From: an uncultured bacterium
GTDB taxonomy: Bacteria; Patescibacteriota; Saccharimonadia; Saccharimonadales; Saccharimonadaceae
NCBI GenBank assembly: GCA_903821365.1
Contig: CAIJKY010000017.1
Location: 1-52,304, forward strand
Reading direction: 5' to 3'
Length of the DNA: 52,304 bases
Shown: in pieces, positions 25,656-34,315 of the stretch
Position numbering within the stretch: position 1 is the first letter of the stretch
How the letters are laid out: each line of letters starts with the position of its first letter
Position numbers and translations under genes: made by a program
Notes under the pieces: generated by a model
The model's input: only the letters and a program-made list of their open reading frames with translations
What the model was told of the DNA's origin: nothing
Databases searched by the model: none

Positions 25656-26744
25656 ATGGCGGCAAAGCGTTCATCAAACTCTAAAACTAACAGTGATACG
25701 GCCGAAGATGCTGTGACAAAAAAACCAATTGTTGATGTTGATGGTGTACCTCAGGTGCAACAACTTCCGGCCGAAGACGCTGCCCAGGTTGACGATTTTG
25801 TGGCTGACATTGGCGACGACACATTCGAGCCAGTCGATGACGAAATCGCTGAGGTAGAGGAAGAGGAGTGGAATGAAGAAGACGCGGTTGTTTCAACCAG
25901 CTATCTTGATGACATTTCCGACGACTCTGTTCGTCTATATCTTCGTGAAATTGGTAAAATTCCACTACTGACTCCAGCCGAAGAGCTCGAGCTTGCATAC
26001 AAGGTTAAAGAAGGCGAAAAAGACGCTAAAGATAAGATGGCCGAGGCTAATATGCGCTTGGTTGTTTCGATTGCGAAACGTTACTCGGGCCGTGGGCTTG
26101 ATTTCCTTGATCTCATTCAAGAGGGTAACACTGGCTTGCTCCGTGCTGTCGAAAAGTTCGACCCCGACAAGGGCTTTAAGTTTAGTACGTACGCCACATG
26201 GTGGATTCGCCAGGCCATCACGCGTGCGATCGCTGACCAAGCGCGCGTTATCCGTATCCCTGTGCACATGGTTGAGACCATCAACAAGCTACTCCGTACT
26301 CAGCGTCGTTTGACCCAAGAGCTTAACCGTGAGCCAACCAACGAAGAAATTGCTGCAGCAATGGAAATCGAAGTTGATAAAGTTGAATACGTTATGAAGA
26401 TCAAGCAAGACATTAGCAGTCTTGATGCCACGGTCGGTAGCGATGACGATGATTCGGTGCTCGGTGACTTTATCGAAGATGAAGATGCTGCGAGTCCAGT
26501 TGATTCTGCGACCACGCAGTTGCTCAAAGAGCAGGTGCAAAGCATTCTCGGTGCATTGACCGAGCGCGAACAAAAAATTCTCAAGATGCGTTTTGGTCTC
26601 GAAGATGGCAAGAGTCACACGCTTGAAGAAGTTGGTCAAGAATTCTCAGTCACGCGTGAGCGTATCCGCCAGATCGAGGCAAAAGCCTTGGCGAAGTTGC
26701 GTAAGCATAAAGATGCTCGCAAATTGTATGAATATTTGAAATAG
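25656..26744 (+). CDS. rpoD: RNA polymerase primary sigma factor RpoD
   Basis: A 362-residue sigma-70. After an acidic low-complexity N-terminus (about 1-90) come region 1.2 ([21 protein letters not shown]), region 2 ([45 protein letters not shown]), region 3, and region 4.2 ([20 protein letters not shown]). There is no large non-conserved insert. It recognises TTGACA/TATAAT promoters, consistent with the many such sites seen in this window. It follows dnaG by 15 bp with a GAGGTG ribosome-binding site, the classical macromolecular-synthesis order. Confidence 0.97.
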   Translation: MAAKRSSNSKTNSDTAEDAVTKKPIVDVDGVPQVQQLPAEDAAQVDDFVADIGDDTFEPVDDEIAEVEEEEWNEEDAVVSTSYLDDISDDSVRLYLREIGKIPLLTPAEELELAYKVKEGEKDAKDKMAEANMRLVVSIAKRYSGRGLDFLDLIQEGNTGLLRAVEKFDPDKGFKFSTYATWWIRQAITRAIADQARVIRIPVHMVETINKLLRTQRRLTQELNREPTNEEIAAAMEIEVDKVEYVMKIKQDISSLDATVGSDDDDSVLGDFIEDEDAASPVDSATTQLLKEQVQSILGALTEREQKILKMRFGLEDGKSHTLEEVGQEFSVTRERIRQIEAKALAKLRKHKDARKLYEYLK

Positions 26745-26752
26745 GATAACGA

Positions 26753-27406
26753 ATGACATCTCAACAGCAACGCCTTATCGCCCAGCAAGACTACATTGAT
26801 AGTTTTAAGGGACTCACGATTTACGGTGTTGCTGGCACGAACGGCAGCGGCAAAGATTCTTTGATGGACTTTTTTGCTAATCGAGGATTTCTAGTCTATA
26901 ACACAAGCGACAACTTGCGACGCATAGCAAGCGCTGTACTTAACTCTACTGCTCGAGGTGGGAATGATTCTCCACTAGGGCGAGTTGGCAATGCTCAACG
27001 AACGGCATATCCCGGCGGCACCGTCGACCTTGGCTTGCTTGATTGGTGGATTCAGGCAGGGCAATTACCAGATGACCTTAAGCCGAGAGGTTTAGTTATT
27101 GGCAGTATTCGTGGCACAGGCGAGGCTAAACGGCTTAAAGAGTTCGGCGGAAAATTAATCGTACTTGATGCCGATATTAAAATTCGTTACCAGAGACTTG
27201 CCAGTCGACGCCGTGTCGATGATGTTGGCTTGACGTTTGAAGAATTCAAAAAGCACGAAAATGGTGATATGGCGGTAGGCCAGACTGATCCTACTAAATT
27301 TGGCATGGCTGCTGTAATTGAGCAGGCTGATATCCGCATCGATAATACCGGCGATGATCTAGCTCACTTTCATACGCATATTATCAATACGCTAGGTCTC
27401 ACGTAG
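26753..27406 (+). CDS. P-loop nucleotide kinase-like protein (dephospho-CoA/NMP kinase fold)
   Basis: A 217-residue cytosolic protein. The Walker A is GTNGSGKDSL (about 26-35), as in AAA-type kinases of the dephospho-CoA and (deoxy)nucleotide kinase superfamily. VLDADIKIRYQRLASRR (about 140-156) matches the second strand plus LID arginines of these enzymes, and IEQADIRIDNTGD near the end is the usual C-terminal strand. The exact substrate is unclear; CoaE activity is possible but a CoaE-type DIP motif is not seen. It begins 8 bp after rpoD and is followed within 17 bp by polA, so it is cotranscribed with replication genes. Confidence 0.7.
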   Translation: MTSQQQRLIAQQDYIDSFKGLTIYGVAGTNGSGKDSLMDFFANRGFLVYNTSDNLRRIASAVLNSTARGGNDSPLGRVGNAQRTAYPGGTVDLGLLDWWIQAGQLPDDLKPRGLVIGSIRGTGEAKRLKEFGGKLIVLDADIKIRYQRLASRRRVDDVGLTFEEFKKHENGDMAVGQTDPTKFGMAAVIEQADIRIDNTGDDLAHFHTHIINTLGLT

Positions 27407-27423
27407 CCTGATACAATAGACTC

Positions 27424-29994
27424 ATGTCACAAGCCTACCCCAAACGCCTCGTCGTTATCGACGGAAAGTCAGTCTTTTATCGCGGCTATTATGCCATGCC
27501 TAGTCTTGCAACCAAGGACGGTACGCCAACTGGCGGTGTCTATGGTTTTGCGGTTATGGCACTTGAAATTGTCAAAAAGTTGAAACCCGATTATGTGTGC
27601 GTCGCTTGGGACAAGCCAAAGACAAATATTCGGTTACGGCGCGAAATGTACCCCGAGTACAAAGGCAACCGCAAGCCAGCACCGCCCGATTTTTATGAAC
27701 AAGTGCCAATCTTGCATGAGCTACTCGAGACGCTGGGGTGGCCACTTTATGAACAAGATGATTACGAAGCCGATGACATCATGGGTGCATTTGCTATGCA
27801 GGCAGGCAAAGAGCATGTTGAGAGTTTTCTCGTTACCAGCGACTTAGATATGCTGCAGCTGGTAAATGAGCACACGCATATTTATACGCTCAAAAAAGGC
27901 TTTAGTAATGTCGAGCTTTTTGATGTTGAGCATTTTGAAGAACAACACAAAGTAAGGGCAGATCAGTGGATAGACGTAAAAGCGTTGAAGGGTGACGCCA
28001 GTGACAATATTCCAGGGGTCGCAAGTGTCGGCCCTAAAACGGCGATAGATCTTATTCAGCGCTATGAAACGCTCGATGGGGTATACGAACATGTTGATGA
28101 ACTAAGGCCAAAGCTGAAAGCAACACTGCTTGAGCACAAAGAAATGGCTTATCTTAGCAAACGTCTAGTGACGCTCATGGTCGATATGCCGATCAAAATC
28201 GATCTCGAAAAATGTGCAGTTCGAGAAGGGCTCAATCCTGAATTTGTCGCTATTCTGCGACGCCTTGAATTTAAGGCGTTATTGCGTCAAGTTGAGTCGC
28301 AGTTATCGCCGGAGGTAGTTGCCGCCGCAGAAACAACGGAGACACCGATTGAAAAATCAACAGAAGTGGCCTTTGCGCCCGCAGACTACCTATCCGGTCA
28401 GCCACGGTTGTTGTATTTGGCCGACGACAGTATGCTTGTCAGCGCAAAGCCGGGGAGCTATTCGGTCATTCCGCTCGACAAGCTGCGTGATGCAACGATC
28501 ACTATCCTCCAAGATGGCCCAATTATTGGCCACGATACAACGAAATTATTCAAAGCCTTTTTGGCACGTGGAGCGGCATGGCCAGGGGCAGTCGAGCACG
28601 ACACAAGAATTGGCGCTTTTTTGCTCGATTCACTAAGCCGTGCGCGTGAGCTCGAAGACCTCGCCGGCCAAGCGGTTGATTTGAGCGATGGCGCGGCCAT
28701 TACTTCGGTGATTTGGACTGCATACCGTGAACAGGCTGATCAGTTTACGGCCGCGCCAACATTGAAGAAGCTGGCGCATGAAATCGAATTTCCGACCATT
28801 CCGCTGCTGGCAACGATTGAGCATCGCGGTATTTTACTCGACAGCAAAGAGCTTGGCGACATGAGCGAGCGTTTTGGTGCACGTATCAAAGAATTCGAAC
28901 AAAAAATTTATGAACTTGCTGGACAAGAATTCACTATCGGCTCACCGTTGCAGCTCGCAGTGATACTGTTCGAAAAAATGGGTTTGCCAACACAGGGTAT
29001 TAAAAAGGGTAAAACTGGCTATTCTACTGGTGCGAGCGAATTGGATAAAATTCGAGGTCTTCATCCGATTGTCGATCTTATTACGACGTGGCGTGAGTAC
29101 ACTAAACTCAAAAGTACCTACATTGACGCGTTACCTAAGCTTGTTGATGAGCAAGGAAAACTTCATACGACATTCGCGCTCGATGTCGCCGCAACTGGTC
29201 GACTAAGCTCGCATGATCCGAACCTACAGAACATTCCAACTCGTACCGAACTAGGGCAGGCAATCCGCCATGCGTTTGTACCGGCTCCGGGTAATGTGTT
29301 CGTAAGCGCTGACTACAGCCAGTTCGAACTTCGGCTTGTGGCAGTACTTGCCGGGGACAAGCAAATGATCGAAGACTTCAACAATGACATTGATATTCAC
29401 ACAGCGACTGCAGCGCAAGTGTATGGCGTGCCTCTTGAGGAGGTGACGAAAGACATGCGACGCCATGCTAAAACGGTCAACTTCGGCGTTCTGTACGGCA
29501 TGAGCCCGCACGGCTTGAGCGCTGCAACCGGCATGACGCGCGACGAGGCAAAAACCTTCATTGATGCCTATTTCACTCTTCGCCAGCCAGTGCGAGCTTA
29601 TATTGATGCGACGCTCAATGAGGCGTTACAGCGTGGCTACGTTGAAACAATTTTCGGTCGCCGCCGTCCTACACCAGATCTCAAGTCGAGCAACTTTGTG
29701 GTGCGAGAGGCGGCAAAGCGAGCAGCTGCCAATATGCCGATTCAAGGTACCGAAGCCGATTTAATGAAAATGGCCATGTTGAGTGTCGAGCACGAGCTTG
29801 AAGTGGCGGGTAGCGGTGGTGTGTCACTGGGGCTGCAGGTGTTGCAGGTGCACGACTCGATTCTTGTTGAAACCGCTGCGGCCAATGCCGAGCAAGTGGC
29901 GACAATTTTAAAAACAACCATGGAAGGCATTTACGAGCTACCAGTAAAGCTTAAAGTTGATGTTTCGACAGGCAACGATTGGGGAGCGTTATAG
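27424..29994 (+). CDS. polA: DNA polymerase I (5' nuclease plus polymerase, proofreading domain degenerate)
   Basis: An 856-residue family A polymerase. The N-terminal 5'-3' exonuclease is clear (VVIDGKSVFYRGYYAM, DYEADDIMG, SDLDMLQLV, KGDASDNIPGV). The polymerase domain shows ATGRLSSHDPNLQNIPTR, motif A VSADYSQFELRLVAVLAGD, motif B RRHAKTVNFGVLYGMS and motif C LQVHDSILVE. Between them (about 310-420) the 3'-5' exonuclease fold is recognisable (IIGHDTTKLFKAF, DTRIGAFLLD), but the exo I DxE carboxylates are absent, as in Taq and Bst enzymes. TACAAT (27412-27417) stands 6 nt before the ATG, so it is probably leaderless. Confidence 0.96.
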   Translation: MSQAYPKRLVVIDGKSVFYRGYYAMPSLATKDGTPTGGVYGFAVMALEIVKKLKPDYVCVAWDKPKTNIRLRREMYPEYKGNRKPAPPDFYEQVPILHELLETLGWPLYEQDDYEADDIMGAFAMQAGKEHVESFLVTSDLDMLQLVNEHTHIYTLKKGFSNVELFDVEHFEEQHKVRADQWIDVKALKGDASDNIPGVASVGPKTAIDLIQRYETLDGVYEHVDELRPKLKATLLEHKEMAYLSKRLVTLMVDMPIKIDLEKCAVREGLNPEFVAILRRLEFKALLRQVESQLSPEVVAAAETTETPIEKSTEVAFAPADYLSGQPRLLYLADDSMLVSAKPGSYSVIPLDKLRDATITILQDGPIIGHDTTKLFKAFLARGAAWPGAVEHDTRIGAFLLDSLSRARELEDLAGQAVDLSDGAAITSVIWTAYREQADQFTAAPTLKKLAHEIEFPTIPLLATIEHRGILLDSKELGDMSERFGARIKEFEQKIYELAGQEFTIGSPLQLAVILFEKMGLPTQGIKKGKTGYSTGASELDKIRGLHPIVDLITTWREYTKLKSTYIDALPKLVDEQGKLHTTFALDVAATGRLSSHDPNLQNIPTRTELGQAIRHAFVPAPGNVFVSADYSQFELRLVAVLAGDKQMIEDFNNDIDIHTATAAQVYGVPLEEVTKDMRRHAKTVNFGVLYGMSPHGLSAATGMTRDEAKTFIDAYFTLRQPVRAYIDATLNEALQRGYVETIFGRRRPTPDLKSSNFVVREAAKRAAANMPIQGTEADLMKMAMLSVEHELEVAGSGGVSLGLQVLQVHDSILVETAAANAEQVATILKTTMEGIYELPVKLKVDVSTGNDWGAL

Positions 29995-29997
29995 CTC

Positions 29998-30402
29998 GTG
30001 GCGCGCAAAGCGATTATTTTCGATCTGTATGGTGTTATTAGACCAACTTTGTCCGGTTCGAACGACCACCAATTACTGCAGTACACTGCAGAGCTGCGAT
30101 CGTCTTATAAAATTGGTTTGTTAAGTAACATCGGTACCGATACTTTGGCGGCCTACCTAAAAGATAAACAGTTCGCCGACTGTTTTGATGTGACTATTGC
30201 GTCCGGTAGTACCGGGTTTACAAAGCCACACCCCGAGGCATACCTACTTGCTGCGCACCAACTTGGCGTTGAACCAGCCGATTGCCTTATGGTCGATGAT
30301 AGTGCTGATTGCTGCGAAGGTGCGCGCGAGGTAGGCATGCAGGCGCATCTTTACACAACCTTGGCCGAACTTAAGAAAAGTTTGCGGGAACAATATGCCT
30401 GA
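29998..30402 (+). CDS. Small HAD-superfamily hydrolase
   Basis: A 134-residue protein with HAD motif I FDLYGV (nucleophile Asp kept, the second Asp replaced by Tyr), motif II LLSNIG, motif III Lys in FTKPHPEAY, and motif IV MVDDSADCCEGAREVGM. It has almost no cap domain, since motif II comes about 30 residues after motif I. Loss of the second Asp, the general acid/base in phosphatases, resembles the haloacid-dehalogenase and epoxide-hydrolase branches, so the reaction is uncertain. It starts with GTG 3 bp after polA and overlaps mutM by 8 bp, hence translational coupling. Confidence 0.75.
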   Translation: MARKAIIFDLYGVIRPTLSGSNDHQLLQYTAELRSSYKIGLLSNIGTDTLAAYLKDKQFADCFDVTIASGSTGFTKPHPEAYLLAAHQLGVEPADCLMVDDSADCCEGAREVGMQAHLYTTLAELKKSLREQYA

Positions 30403-31276
30403 GCTCCCTGAAGTCGAAACGGTACGGCGGGGTCTTGAGCGGCTTATTATCAATAAGATTGTCAAAGCCGAGCAGCACGACTGGCCAAAGGGTTTTCCTA
30501 ACGCCGAAAATGATGTCGCCGTATTTTTGAAAGGCGCTACCATTACCGACGTGCGTCGTCGAGCTAAGGTTCTGATGATTGATCTCTCGACCGACTACAG
30601 CCTTGTGGTGCACCTAAAAATGACTGGCCAGTTAGTATATGTGAACCCCAAGGATCATGAACGTTTTGGCGCAGGCCACCCGAATGACAGTTTAATAAAT
30701 CAACTACCAGATAAAAGCACTCGCGTAACGCTAAGCTTTACTGATGGCAGTGCGCTCTATTTCAACGACCAGCGCAAATTTGGTTGGATGCGCCTTATGC
30801 CGACAATCGAGATACCGAACATCGATTTTATGCAAAAGGTTGGTCCCGAACCCTTAAGTGATGAATTTACGCCTCAGGAATTTATTCAGCGCATCGGGCG
30901 TCGCAAAAATAGTGTTATCAAAGCGGCACTACTTGATCAGACGGTGCTTGCAGGTATCGGCAATATTTATGCCGACGAATCGTTATGGGGCGCCAAAATT
31001 CACCCATCGACGTTAGTTAAGAACGTGAGCGATACGAAACTCGCGACCTTGTTTCACGAAATCCAGTACGTGCTCGCACTCTCGATAGAGAAGGGTGGTT
31101 CAACCGACCGCAATTATGTTAATGCCGAAGGAAAACGCGGCAGTTATATTGATTTTGCCCGTGTTTTCCGACGCGAGGGCCAGCCATGTCCACGATGTGG
31201 AACGATCATTATTAAGACTCGAGTTGCTGGCAGGGGCACACATATTTGTGAAAAATGCCAGAAAGTTGTAGAATAG
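30395..31276 (+). CDS. mutM: Formamidopyrimidine-DNA glycosylase MutM
   Basis: A 293-residue bifunctional glycosylase/AP lyase that removes 8-oxoguanine. It begins PELPEVETVRRGLE with catalytic Pro and Glu exposed after Met removal, has HLKMTGQL, the FNDQRKFGWMRL loop, the H2TH region LDQTVLAGIGNIYADESLW, and a C-terminal zinc finger CPRCG...CEKC (about 268-288) with the conserved RVAGRGTHIC. The length is normal. It is the last gene in the dnaG-rpoD-kinase-polA-HAD-mutM run, overlapping the HAD gene by 8 bp, linking replication and base repair. Confidence 0.96.
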   Translation: MPELPEVETVRRGLERLIINKIVKAEQHDWPKGFPNAENDVAVFLKGATITDVRRRAKVLMIDLSTDYSLVVHLKMTGQLVYVNPKDHERFGAGHPNDSLINQLPDKSTRVTLSFTDGSALYFNDQRKFGWMRLMPTIEIPNIDFMQKVGPEPLSDEFTPQEFIQRIGRRKNSVIKAALLDQTVLAGIGNIYADESLWGAKIHPSTLVKNVSDTKLATLFHEIQYVLALSIEKGGSTDRNYVNAEGKRGSYIDFARVFRREGQPCPRCGTIIIKTRVAGRGTHICEKCQKVVE

Positions 31277-31311
31277 CATGAATCTAACCAGCTAAAGCAC
31301 GGGAGCCAGAT

Positions 31312-32049
31312 ATGCCAGAACGCACAACCCTAGACACCTATGAACGATTTCGTCGTGTGTCAAAGCGTGCGGCTGCGCTGCTGGCGACACTTGCAATTAG
31401 CTCTTGCAGTTTAGTAGGGGCGAGTGACGGCGATCCTACGATAACGCACGCCCAATCAGCAGATTCGTTAGTCGATTGTCCACTTGATGGTGACGGCAAA
31501 CCAACGGTTATTTCGCGCGGGGAAGGATTGATCGGAGTTCAGGCTACGGCTATTGACCCGAAAACGGGCGACACATATATCCGTCCTTTTCTTGTGCCTG
31601 GGCAAGAAGGGCGCATCTTCTTTGCCAACACTATCGATCCGAGCGACGTTCAGGGGCTCCGTATGATCCTTAGCGAAGCGCCGCAATTAATGAATGATTT
31701 AGAGTGGACGCCCGATACGGCATTGCTGCCTGACGACTGCAAACTATCGGGCGAGGGCGTTCAGCCATCGGGCACTATGGACGCACCAGCAGCTCAATCT
31801 ATCGGCAAAAGCGCAGTGCAGCTCGTCACTCGCTATGCGATGCATGGAGGCACTGGGCGCCTTATGTTGCCCGAGCTACTTCCCGATGGTATGCCATTTT
31901 CTTCAACGCAAATAGCGTCACCGATTATAGGTGATAAAGAGATACAAGCGACGCCCCAGGCTAAAGGCCTCTATCTCATCAGATCGCCACAACCAATTGC
32001 TCAAAGTTTGCCTGGCAGTGATTCGCTTCCCGATGCCGTTCGAGCCTAG
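31312..32049 (+). CDS. Putative lipoprotein of unknown function
   Basis: A 245-residue protein. A charged N-terminal segment (MPERTTLDTYERFRRVSKR) precedes a hydrophobic stretch AAALLATLAISSC, with a lipobox ISS-C32, so cleavage and lipidation at Cys32 are likely. The mature part is beta-prone and contains two more Cys (CPLDGDGKP and DDCKLSG) that could form a disulfide outside the cell. No known domain is seen. The n-region is long for a lipoprotein. A GGGAG ribosome-binding site precedes the ATG. It stands alone between mutM and holA. Confidence 0.6.
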   Translation: MPERTTLDTYERFRRVSKRAAALLATLAISSCSLVGASDGDPTITHAQSADSLVDCPLDGDGKPTVISRGEGLIGVQATAIDPKTGDTYIRPFLVPGQEGRIFFANTIDPSDVQGLRMILSEAPQLMNDLEWTPDTALLPDDCKLSGEGVQPSGTMDAPAAQSIGKSAVQLVTRYAMHGGTGRLMLPELLPDGMPFSSTQIASPIIGDKEIQATPQAKGLYLIRSPQPIAQSLPGSDSLPDAVRA

Positions 32050-32106
32050 AACTGTAACAGTTACACCAACTCGGCGCTAGCGGCTATCGTCTTGTATACT
32101 AACAGG

Positions 32107-33033
32107 GTGATACACCTACTTTACGGCCCGAACGGCTATGCCGTGCAGCACGCCATGGAAGCGATTATCGCTCGCGCCACCAAACAGTATGGTCCGCATG
32201 GGATCGAACGTTATGACGGTGAAGCGACTGAAGTGGCCCAACTGACTGACATTCTCCAGGGTGCCAGCTTATTCGCGAGCGAAAAACTCGCCGTATTTCG
32301 TGACGCCTCTCGCAATAAAGCACTTTGGGAGGCGCTACCAGAACGCCTCTTGCATCTCCCTGGTGGTATTGACCTGTGTTTTATTGAAAACGCTCCAGAT
32401 AAGCGCACAAAGACATACAAAGCACTATTAAAGCTTGCCGAGGCGAAAGAGTATCCTGAATTAAGCGAGATAGATGCTGCGGAATGGCTTTTACTCAAGG
32501 CAAGGCAGGCTAATATTGTACTGCCTGGCAAAGTAGCCCAAAAAATAACGCGTATCGCCGGTGTCGATCAGTGGCGTTTATCGAATGAGCTGAGTAAACT
32601 AAGCGCATACACCAATGGCGCCCCTATTACTGAAGCTGCTGTTGACGAGCTTGTTGAACCAACATCAGAGGCAAACGTTTTTGCTTTACTCGACGCCGTG
32701 CTTGGCCGTCAGACTGAACAACTTGAGCGACATATTCGCGTTGCTCGCAGTACCGAAGACCCGTACAAGCTGATCGGCTTGTTATCATCGCAAATTTTGC
32801 AGCTGGCAGCCTTGGTGTATGCCGAAGGCAAAACACCCGAAACAATAGCCAAAGACTTTAAAGTCCACCCATACCCGCTCAAAAAGATGCAGCCGCTGGC
32901 GCGCCGCACGACGACCTCTGAGATGCAAATGATTGCGACAACAGTTGCCGAGCTTGATATGGCAACGAAATCGGTTGCGCTCGACCCATGGCTACTCCTC
33001 GAACATGCGCTCATAAAAATAGCCAATCGTTAA
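32107..33033 (+). CDS. holA: DNA polymerase III delta subunit HolA
   Basis: A 308-residue clamp-loader subunit. It has the family start VIHLLYGPNGYAVQHAMEAI, the hydrophobic strand KLAVFRDAS, IDLCFIENAPDKRTKTYKALLK, a middle segment DQWRLSNELSKLSAYT (the conserved NEL.KL motif), and a C-terminal helical domain with SQILQLAALVYAEGKTPETIAKDFKVHPYPLKKM. It opens the sliding clamp for loading. The GTG at 32107 is used as start because TATACT (32095-32100) lies 6 nt upstream, which implies leaderless translation. Confidence 0.9.
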   Translation: MIHLLYGPNGYAVQHAMEAIIARATKQYGPHGIERYDGEATEVAQLTDILQGASLFASEKLAVFRDASRNKALWEALPERLLHLPGGIDLCFIENAPDKRTKTYKALLKLAEAKEYPELSEIDAAEWLLLKARQANIVLPGKVAQKITRIAGVDQWRLSNELSKLSAYTNGAPITEAAVDELVEPTSEANVFALLDAVLGRQTEQLERHIRVARSTEDPYKLIGLLSSQILQLAALVYAEGKTPETIAKDFKVHPYPLKKMQPLARRTTTSEMQMIATTVAELDMATKSVALDPWLLLEHALIKIANR

Positions 33034-33044
33034 AATTGGCTATT
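33018..33044. terminator. Hairpin between convergent holA and rpsT
   Basis: AATAGCCAAT (33018-33027) and ATTGGCTATT (33035-33044) make a perfect 10-bp stem with a 7-nt loop overlapping the holA stop. There is no long T-run, so termination may be partial. Confidence 0.55.
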
Positions 33045-33066
33045 AAGCTTACGAAGAGTAATCGAA

Positions 33067-33474
33067 TTACTTCTTAGCAGGAGCTTTTTTTGCGGCAGGT
33101 TTAGCAGCGGCTTTTGGCTTTGCTGTGGTTTTTGCAGCAGGCTTGGCGGCTGGTTTAGCAGCAGCTTTCTTTGGTGCGGCTTTTGCTTTAGTTGCAGGCT
33201 TAGCAGCTGGTGCTGATTTGCCGTCGAGTGTGACGCCAGCAGCTTTTGCGTTTTTAGCAAGGTTAGCCTTGCGACGTGCTGCAGTGTTTTTCTTGATAAG
33301 ACCTTTTTTAACTGCGGTGTCAAGCTCTGACTGCGCAGCTGAAAGGGCGGTAGCACTAGGGGTGGCTACGAGTGTTTTAACAGCAGTCTTAATGTCGCGC
33401 TTAAGGCTAACATTGCGTGCGCGGCGGCGGGCTGTCTGGCGCATGCGCTTTATTGCTGATTTGATAATTGGCAT
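33067..33474 (-). CDS. rpsT: Ribosomal protein bS20 with a long Lys/Ala/Pro-rich C-terminal tail
   Basis: A 135-residue protein. Residues 1-84 are a normal bS20: MPIIKSAIKRMRQTARRRARN, the central helix pair, and GLIKKNTAARRKANLAKNAKA. Typical bS20 ends near 88 residues. Here about 45 further residues are almost only Ala, Lys, Pro and Thr, like histone H1 tails. bS20 binds 16S rRNA helices 9 and 44 at the base of the 30S body; the tail may add RNA contacts. An AAGGA ribosome-binding site precedes the ATG. Confidence 0.93.
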   Translation of the reverse strand: MPIIKSAIKRMRQTARRRARNVSLKRDIKTAVKTLVATPSATALSAAQSELDTAVKKGLIKKNTAARRKANLAKNAKAAGVTLDGKSAPAAKPATKAKAAPKKAAAKPAAKPAAKTTAKPKAAAKPAAKKAPAKK

Positions 33475-33564
33475 AGAGTCGTTTTTTCCTTCTCACACTT
33501 AAATTAAAGCTGATGTAACTTCAAGAGGTTACTATACCTGATAAGAGCTTCTCTGTAAAGTGTT

Positions 33565-33603
33565 GAGCGACACTCGCAGGCTCGTTGCCCACGAGTGTCG
33601 CTC
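33565..33603 (-). terminator. GC-rich 12-bp hairpin 3' of the alpha-CTD-like gene
   Basis: GAGCGACACTCG (33565-33576) and CGAGTGTCGCTC (33592-33603) form a perfect 12-bp stem with a 15-nt loop, about 20 bp past the stop codon of the minus-strand gene. No U-tract follows on that strand. Confidence 0.65.
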
Positions 33604-33622
33604 GCATGGCGGCTGAAGTGCT

Positions 33623-34150
33623 TCAGCTGTGCACCGGAGGAGATGAATCGGGGAGCAGACTGGGGGCGATCTTGCCGGTCTCGTCGACGCCCCCACGTGC
33701 CAATAGTGCACACCAGATCGCCAACCAGTCATCAGTGTCGATGCCCTCAACCTCCGGGCGTTCGTCACTCGTCACCAGTAGCAGGTCGACAACACTGCCG
33801 ACCGTGGTGTACTCGCCACGGATCAGCCGGTTGAGGATCCGAACGCCGAGCCTATCGACTCCAGTGTTGTCGAGTACCTGAACGCTGGTTCCGCGGGTCA
33901 GCGTCATAAGCGCCTTGTGTCGTCGCTCCTGCTGTAGAGCTCGTTCTTTTGCCACCGCTGCGGCACGGTCTGCCTCGACTTGTTCCAAGATACCGGGCAT
34001 TGCCTGGCGCAGCGCCTCCATCGCGGCCGAGTTGCCGATGAAGCGTCGCAGTAGCGCACCAGTGTCGTGCCTGCGTCCCAGCAGACCCGACATGAACCGA
34101 TGTGCTTCGTTGTAGGTGAGTGTCGGCACTAAGCGATTCCTTCTCGTCAT
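33623..34150 (-). CDS. Orphan protein with an RNA polymerase alpha-CTD-like HhH domain
   Basis: A 175-residue protein. Residues about 97-153 (VDRLGVRILNRLIRGEYTTV and onward through GIDTDDWLAIWCALLARGGV) follow the alpha-subunit C-terminal domain: a conserved LG-R-LNRL-R helix, the TVG turn, and the second helix-hairpin-helix. The N-terminal 85 residues are helical and Arg-rich with a probable coiled coil (EQVEADRAAAVAKERALQQE). There is no polymerase alpha N-terminal domain, so it could contact promoter UP elements, activators or RNA on its own. The gene is GC-rich. GGAGG stands before the ATG at 34150; a TTG one codon earlier is less likely. Confidence 0.6.
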   Translation of the reverse strand: MTRRNRLVPTLTYNEAHRFMSGLLGRRHDTGALLRRFIGNSAAMEALRQAMPGILEQVEADRAAAVAKERALQQERRHKALMTLTRGTSVQVLDNTGVDRLGVRILNRLIRGEYTTVGSVVDLLLVTSDERPEVEGIDTDDWLAIWCALLARGGVDETGKIAPSLLPDSSPPVHS

Positions 34151-34178
34151 CAAACCTCCACGGTCGATCGAACCAAGC

Positions 34179-34193
34179 CCCGTTAAACACGGG
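34179..34193 (-). promoter_or_regulatory. Leader hairpin at the predicted 5' end of the alpha-CTD-like mRNA
   Basis: CCCGT and ACGGG form a 5-bp stem with a 5-nt loop. It begins about 8 nt after the -10 box, so it would lie at the very 5' end of the transcript. Confidence 0.4.
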
Positions 34194-34200
34194 TTAGCAT

Positions 34201-34229
34201 ACTATACAATTAAACCATCACAGAAACAA
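34201..34229 (-). promoter_or_regulatory. Promoter of the alpha-CTD-like gene
   Basis: On the minus strand TTGTTT (34224-34229) and TATAGT (34201-34206) are 17 bp apart. Confidence 0.7.
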
Positions 34230-34241
34230 CATTCAGACTAT

Positions 34242-34270
34242 TTGCACACCCATTATCCTTATGCTACAAT
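34242..34270 (+). promoter_or_regulatory. Promoter of the DHH-like proline-rich protein gene
   Basis: TTGCAC (34242-34247), a 17-bp spacer ending TGC, and TACAAT (34265-34270). It lies back to back with the minus-strand promoter at 34201-34229. Confidence 0.7.
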
Positions 34271-34315
34271 GCAAAAAATACCTTTAAACAAACAGCGGAA
34301 AAAGAGAGACGACTC

